This document shows positions 63,522 to 64,000 of a DNA stretch of 64,000 bases, piece by piece. Under the pieces are notes generated by a model. That model was not told where the DNA came from. It made no database searches and was given only the letters and a program-made list of their open reading frames with translations. The translations under genes were made by a program, and so were the position numbers. The DNA comes from an uncultured Agathobacter sp. (GTDB lineage Bacteria; Bacillota; Clostridia; Lachnospirales; Lachnospiraceae), in assembly GCA_934365945.1 (NCBI GenBank), contig CAKRNE010000003.1:124001-188000 (forward strand), written 5' to 3'. Numbering within the stretch: position 1 is the first letter of the stretch; the number at the start of each line of letters is the position of its first letter.

Positions 63522-64000
63522 TTAAATATATAATATTTCTTTTCCTTTAATGTCAAAATAACTCAAATAACATTTTTCATCATAACTTATACATCTGACT
63601 GTATATATATATGTCTGTCCTAAAAAAACTGTATCATCAATAAATTCTGTACCTGTCACACATACAATAGGTTGCCATTTTTGTCCCTTTTGCTTTCTAA
63701 ACACCCTATATCTGGTCACTTTTGACGCCCCTACTGGTGCTATCCATTTTACACAAACACCATTATTGACCTTTTTCACACTATCTAACTGCGGTGTTGC
63801 AATATCATATATCAATACCTTGCCATTAGATGTTAGCTTGCCATATATTTTTTTTGACTTTACACAGTGTATCTGTCCTAATTCATCATATAAAAAATAT
63901 AAAATCTTGTAGACAATCTCTGCGCCATTATATATTTCCGGTACAGTTACAGTTGTTATATCTGTGTTTTCTATTCTTACGATTTCTTTCCAGCCATCAT
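63522..64000 (-). CDS. FN3-like domain protein, 5' end outside window
   Basis: The frame is open from base 64000 to its TAG/TAA stop at 63522, giving 159 visible residues: DGWKEIVRIENTDITTVTVP, then EIYNGAEIVYKILYFL and VLIYDIATPQLDSVKKVNNG, then VCVKWIAPVGASKVTRYRVFRKQ. The C-terminal 90 residues form one FN3-type module (W, R-Y-R-V, TYIYTVR), different in detail from the modules at 50801-57125. At least one further module appears to precede it. No anchor is seen at the end. Confidence 0.8.
   Translation of the reverse strand, partial: DGWKEIVRIENTDITTVTVPEIYNGAEIVYKILYFLYDELGQIHCVKSKKIYGKLTSNGKVLIYDIATPQLDSVKKVNNGVCVKWIAPVGASKVTRYRVFRKQKGQKWQPIVCVTGTEFIDDTVFLGQTYIYTVRCISYDEKCYLSYFDIKGKEILYI

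Overview
The window reads as chromosome of a low-GC, Gram-positive gut Clostridia member of the family Lachnospiraceae; Agathobacter (Eubacterium) rectalis or a close relative is my best guess, from gene content and codon style only. Pointers are sporulation genes (spoIIP, gpr), the com-holA-rpsT-gpr-spoIIP-lepA-hemW neighbourhood shared with Bacillus and clostridia, DUF3793 and DUF2225 proteins, an Feo operon with two FeoA genes, and AGGAGG-type ribosome binding sites throughout. No tRNA, rRNA, CRISPR array, prophage or insertion sequence was recognised.

Layout. 1-10600 (minus) is one corrinoid-uptake and nucleotide-loop operon. It is preceded by a promoter, a cobalamin riboswitch and an intrinsic terminator, and runs exported CbiK-like chelatase, NEAT-like lipoprotein, BtuF/BtuC/BtuD-type transporter, cobQ, cobT, cobU, cobS and a second CobU-like gene that leaves the window. 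10634-16350 holds hemW, lepA, spoIIP and gpr, with rpsT divergent. 16351-23573 is a competence/replication operon (comEA, a two-component system, a GerMN lipoprotein, comEC, holA). 23642-28946 is arginine biosynthesis (argC, a GNAT gene, argB, argD, and divergent argG behind a possible ARG box). 28992-37115 carries a DUF2225 gene, glnS, a rhomboid-like protein and a 1416-residue activase/dehydratase fusion.

37116-45600 holds small membrane genes and two iron-linked transcription units: DUF3793-flavodoxin, and feoA-feoA-feoB with two microproteins and a Fur protein reduced to its DNA-binding domain. Both promoters carry the same 16-bp palindrome. This stretch also contains two copies of a palindromic multi-hairpin element, a decayed third copy, a 72-74 bp minisatellite and a 9-bp microsatellite. 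45608-50780 contains cysE, a YihY protein, a FlK-like thioesterase and htpG behind a CIRCE element and a long structured leader. 50801-64000 is devoted to the cell surface: secreted proteins sharing FN3 modules (leucine-rich repeat protein, FN3-only protein, lysozyme), a transglutaminase-like protein, a frameshifted gene, and envelope polysaccharide genes (LCP ligase, priming sugar transferase, HAD protein).

The observations I rate highest are (i) an exported cobaltochelatase-like lipoprotein paired with a NEAT-like lipoprotein under B12 riboswitch control, with no corrin-ring genes in view; (ii) the palindromic element family, whose internal stems change sequence while keeping pairing and a GTCCRT loop; and (iii) the operator shared by the Feo and flavodoxin units.
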